DNA from: Butyrivibrio sp.
GTDB lineage: Bacteria; Bacillota_A; Clostridia; Lachnospirales; Lachnospiraceae
Length of the DNA: 17,783 nt
Assembly (NCBI RefSeq): GCF_024699075.1
Contig: NZ_JAILQF010000046.1
Coordinates: 1-17,783 of the forward strand
Direction of reading: 5' to 3'
Below, piece by piece: positions 15,410-17,783 of the stretch; position 1 is the first letter of the stretch; every line of letters starts with the position of its first letter. The notes beneath the pieces were generated by a model. That model searched no databases and was not told the origin of the DNA. It saw only the letters and a program-made list of their open reading frames with translations. A program made the position numbers and the translations under genes.

Positions 15410-17029
15410 TTAACGTGTCAGACATATTTCTTTGTTATAAAGCGTTTTATCCGCAATTTCTTCATGAGTTATCTTAATAATTATGTACTTATCTCTGTTT
15501 ACAAACAGACATCTTTCTATATTATGCATAATCTCTTTAGACGCAGCATCAAGTCCCGCCTCAGCCTCATCGATAAGTACCACGCTTACACTATCACGTA
15601 AAGACAATAGTTTTAAGAGCAAATACTTTTTCTTCTCTCCTCCGGAGAGGGACTTACCATTATCACTAATAGTTCTGAAATTCTTATCAAGTCCGACCTG
15701 CTGCATCCAATCTTCAGTCTCTTTGTCAGAGACTTGCCTATGTGACATAATCTCAATATAATCTTTCACGCTTTCATTAAGAAGTAGTTCTTCCTGAGAA
15801 AGAAAACATATATTTCTATAAAGATCTCTTTTACTGATATCTGCAACATCGACATCGTTATACTTTATATTACCTTTTGATGGGTTTATAAGGCCGGCAA
15901 TCATCTTCAATACACTCGACTTACCACTTCCATTAAATCCTCTTAGCAATATTGCATCACCAGCATTTGCTTTAAAAGACAGATTTTTGAATATATACTT
16001 ATTGTCTTCATACGCTAATGAAACATTGTCAAACTGTATGCTATTTATATCATTTAAAACCCTGCCACCTTCATTGGTTACTTCCTCAAGTTCCAGAATA
16101 TCTCCAATATTATCAAAAGATGCCATATTCTTCATAAATTTGAACAAGTTATCTTCTATCTTCTGGCTCTTATCAATAACCAGATTTGTAAGATACATAT
16201 AATAAATAACAAATGCAGGATTATTACCGTTTCTGGTGAGTATGATCGCGCCTGTTATGATCAGGACAACAATCTGATTATAATTATTTAGTAAATTTTG
16301 TAAAAAAATGCTTCTTTGATCCGTTTGAATGGCTACCTGTATAAAGTTATGGACGCTTCTTTTCATCTTATTAATGTAGTATTCCTGAAGGCCATTAACT
16401 CTGATCAGCTCTTCTGCATCTATACATTCATTGTTTGTAGCATTGTCAATCTTCATAGCTGCATTAACACTTTTAGAGCATTCAACAACTTTGGGCTTAG
16501 TATAATATGCTATCCCAAATCCAAGTATAACCGTAATAGTTAATACAATTGTCATAGAAAGATCTATAATTGCAGATGCCACCAGTAGTATAAGAATCAT
16601 AACGCTCTCTGCAAATATATTAAGAGAATACATTATTACATTTGCATATACATTGATTACATCCGTGAAGAATAAATTCTTTAGTTTATTTATTCCATAG
16701 TTATAGAACTTTTGATAATTGCAATTCCATATCTTGTGATACATCTTTTCTCTAACAAACGAAAGAGCGCCTTCACCTAGAATATCAATATTTTTGTACC
16801 ACTTAACATTTATAAAATTATAAACAGCCCATAATAACATATACAAAAATATACTTATAAAATAAACAGATAGTCTTGGATCCGCCTCTATTGCTGCTAC
16901 TAATTTCTTCATCGACAGTGGAATAACAAGCTGAATCACTGACATTGCAGCCATAACACATACACATTTAAAAACCTGCTTACGATACTCCTTTAAAAGG
17001 TTTTTAAGTACTAATACAAAAACTTTCAT
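15410..17029 (-). CDS. ABC exporter half-transporter (fused permease and ATPase)
   Basis: A 539-residue half-transporter that should work as a homodimer. Residues 1-300 hold about six membrane segments (e.g. CVCVMAAMSVIQLVIPL, LYMLLWAVYNFI, ESVMILILLVASAIIDL, IVVLIITGAIIL). The ATPase domain follows: Walker A GFNGSGKSS (364-372), Q-loop Q412, signature LSGGE (461-465), Walker B VVLIDE (483-488), then AEAGLD, and switch H522. The usual DEPTAGLD is here DEAEAGLD, a mild deviation. I chose the ATG at 17029, with GGAG 11 bases upstream; an ATG at 17113 would overlap the glycosylase gene. Substrate unknown: there is no C39 peptidase domain and no second transporter or precursor peptide beside it. 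The gene is visibly A+T-richer than its neighbours, which suggests acquisition. Confidence 0.85.
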   Translation of the reverse strand: MKVFVLVLKNLLKEYRKQVFKCVCVMAAMSVIQLVIPLSMKKLVAAIEADPRLSVYFISIFLYMLLWAVYNFINVKWYKNIDILGEGALSFVREKMYHKIWNCNYQKFYNYGINKLKNLFFTDVINVYANVIMYSLNIFAESVMILILLVASAIIDLSMTIVLTITVILGFGIAYYTKPKVVECSKSVNAAMKIDNATNNECIDAEELIRVNGLQEYYINKMKRSVHNFIQVAIQTDQRSIFLQNLLNNYNQIVVLIITGAIILTRNGNNPAFVIYYMYLTNLVIDKSQKIEDNLFKFMKNMASFDNIGDILELEEVTNEGGRVLNDINSIQFDNVSLAYEDNKYIFKNLSFKANAGDAILLRGFNGSGKSSVLKMIAGLINPSKGNIKYNDVDVADISKRDLYRNICFLSQEELLLNESVKDYIEIMSHRQVSDKETEDWMQQVGLDKNFRTISDNGKSLSGGEKKKYLLLKLLSLRDSVSVVLIDEAEAGLDAASKEIMHNIERCLFVNRDKYIIIKITHEEIADKTLYNKEICLTR

Positions 17030-17084
17030 TTGAGTCAATTCTCCATTAACCAATTCTCCGTAAATCCTGCAATTACATTTTGAC

Positions 17085-17783
17085 TCAGAAATCAATGCTT
17101 CTTTCGTATGCAAACATATACTGCTGCATGACTCCTCCGTAAGGGCGGTATGCTTCTATAGGAAAGCCTTCCGGATAATAATTATCCTGTATCTTGTTCA
17201 TCCACACATCGATTGGAAATGAGTCAAGTCTGTAGAAGCCAAAGAGCATGGTGCAGTTTGCAACCTTCTTGCCAACTCCGTACAATGAGCACAGTTTGTC
17301 AAAAAGCTCTTCATCGCCAAGGCTCTTCCACTTATCAAGATCAACTACTTTGTCAAAAGCGGCGCGAGCTGCTTTATATATGTACTGGGCGCGGTAGCCA
17401 AGGCTGCAGGCATTTAAGTCATCCATAGATAAAGATGAAAGCTGCTTTGGTGTAGGGAAAGCGTATAGCTTCTCTCCATCGGCTTCTCCTATTACACTTC
17501 CTGCTGCCTTACAGATTTTCTCAACAGATGCTTTTATGGCAGGTATATTTTTCCTCTGAGATATGATGAAAGTAATAAGGGTCTCCCAAGGATCCTGTCT
17601 TATAATACGGATTCCATCGCATGCACTGGCAGCACGTTTTAAATAACTGTCATCTTCCGGAATCCGATCTATTATCTTGCCATAATCTGTATCAAGATCA
17701 AAATAATCTTTCCAGATATTATCAAAGTCTGCATCACTGCAATCCATGGTGACAATGCCAGATGTCATATCCTGCTCTATATT
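17085..17783 (-). CDS. OGG-type (8-oxoguanine) DNA glycosylase, 3' part (runs off right edge)
   Basis: A base-excision repair enzyme of the HhH-GPD superfamily. Visible landmarks: NIWKDYFDLDTDYGKI at the domain junction, DPWETLITFIISQRKNIPAI opening the catalytic domain, the hairpin-helix LYGVGKKVANCTMLFGF whose second Lys of GKK would be the Schiff-base lysine, and the catalytic Asp in FPIDVWMNK. GVGKKVANC with a following IDVWM is the bacterial OGG pattern. The frame continues without a stop past the ATG at 17768 to the window edge (NIEQD before it), and the OGG N-terminal domain is missing. The true start is therefore outside the window and 17768 is not the beginning. The gene is co-directional with the ABC exporter, 55 bp away, but they are probably unrelated in function. 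Confidence 0.85.
   Translation of the reverse strand, partial: NIEQDMTSGIVTMDCSDADFDNIWKDYFDLDTDYGKIIDRIPEDDSYLKRAASACDGIRIIRQDPWETLITFIISQRKNIPAIKASVEKICKAAGSVIGEADGEKLYAFPTPKQLSSLSMDDLNACSLGYRAQYIYKAARAAFDKVVDLDKWKSLGDEELFDKLCSLYGVGKKVANCTMLFGFYRLDSFPIDVWMNKIQDNYYPEGFPIEAYRPYGGVMQQYMFAYERSIDF

Noticed and set aside
17029..17113. N-terminal extension of the ABC exporter
   Set aside because: The 28 extra residues overlap the glycosylase gene and carry no membrane or domain signal; the ATG at 17029 has a GGAG site.

Overview
The window looks like chromosome of a plant-fibre-degrading anaerobic Firmicute of the Lachnospiraceae, most likely a Butyrivibrio or a close relative. This is inferred from the moderate-to-low GC content, strong AGGAGG-type ribosome binding sites, a DUF4317 protein (a family typical of Lachnospiraceae), enzymes for pectin side chains, and a secreted protein with Listeria/Bacteroides-type (Flg_new) repeats. 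No rRNA, tRNA, CRISPR array, transposase or phage gene was seen.

Layout, left to right. (1) 1-2865, minus strand: the 5' part of a DUF5703-type putative glycosidase that runs off the left edge, preceded by a cytosolic GH43 endo-arabinanase. (2) 2866-3345: a non-coding stretch with operator-like TGCGCA palindromes, a 63-codon remnant of a broken gene and a strong terminator. (3) 3346-5307, minus: a DUF4317 protein and a protein with a galactose-binding-like (F5/8 type C) domain. A 17-bp tandem repeat of six units separates these from the next gene. (4) 5531-7830: a short-chain dehydrogenase (plus) converges on ribulose-phosphate 3-epimerase (minus), followed by a YkgJ-type cysteine-cluster protein (minus). 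(5) 8045-11699, plus: a secreted Flg_new/propeller-like protein, then agmatine deiminase (aguA) and N-carbamoylputrescine amidase (aguB), which together turn agmatine into putrescine. (6) 11783-14847, minus: a tight three-gene operon of GH53 endo-galactanase, a large unrecognised enzyme-like protein and a small zinc ribbon. (7) 14848-17783: an A+T-rich stretch with a winged-helix fragment, a perfect 22-bp inverted repeat and an orphan ABC exporter, followed by an OGG-type DNA glycosylase that runs off the right edge.

The most coherent biology is in regions 1 and 6. Arabinanase plus galactanase implies use of the side chains of pectic rhamnogalacturonan I. None of these enzymes has a signal peptide, so they probably act in the cytoplasm on imported oligosaccharides. 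The upstream regions of all three transcription units (DUF5703 gene, GH43 gene, GH53 operon) carry the same palindrome, TTGCGCAA or a close variant, with the central CG typical of LacI-family operators. I saw no such motif upstream of the other genes, so this looks like a local regulon whose regulator is not in the window.

Other points of interest are the 613-residue unknown in the galactanase operon, the secreted protein whose second Flg_new repeat appears to be split around a propeller-like domain, the 17-bp tandem repeat, and the long perfect inverted repeat. I found no complete defence or mobile system.
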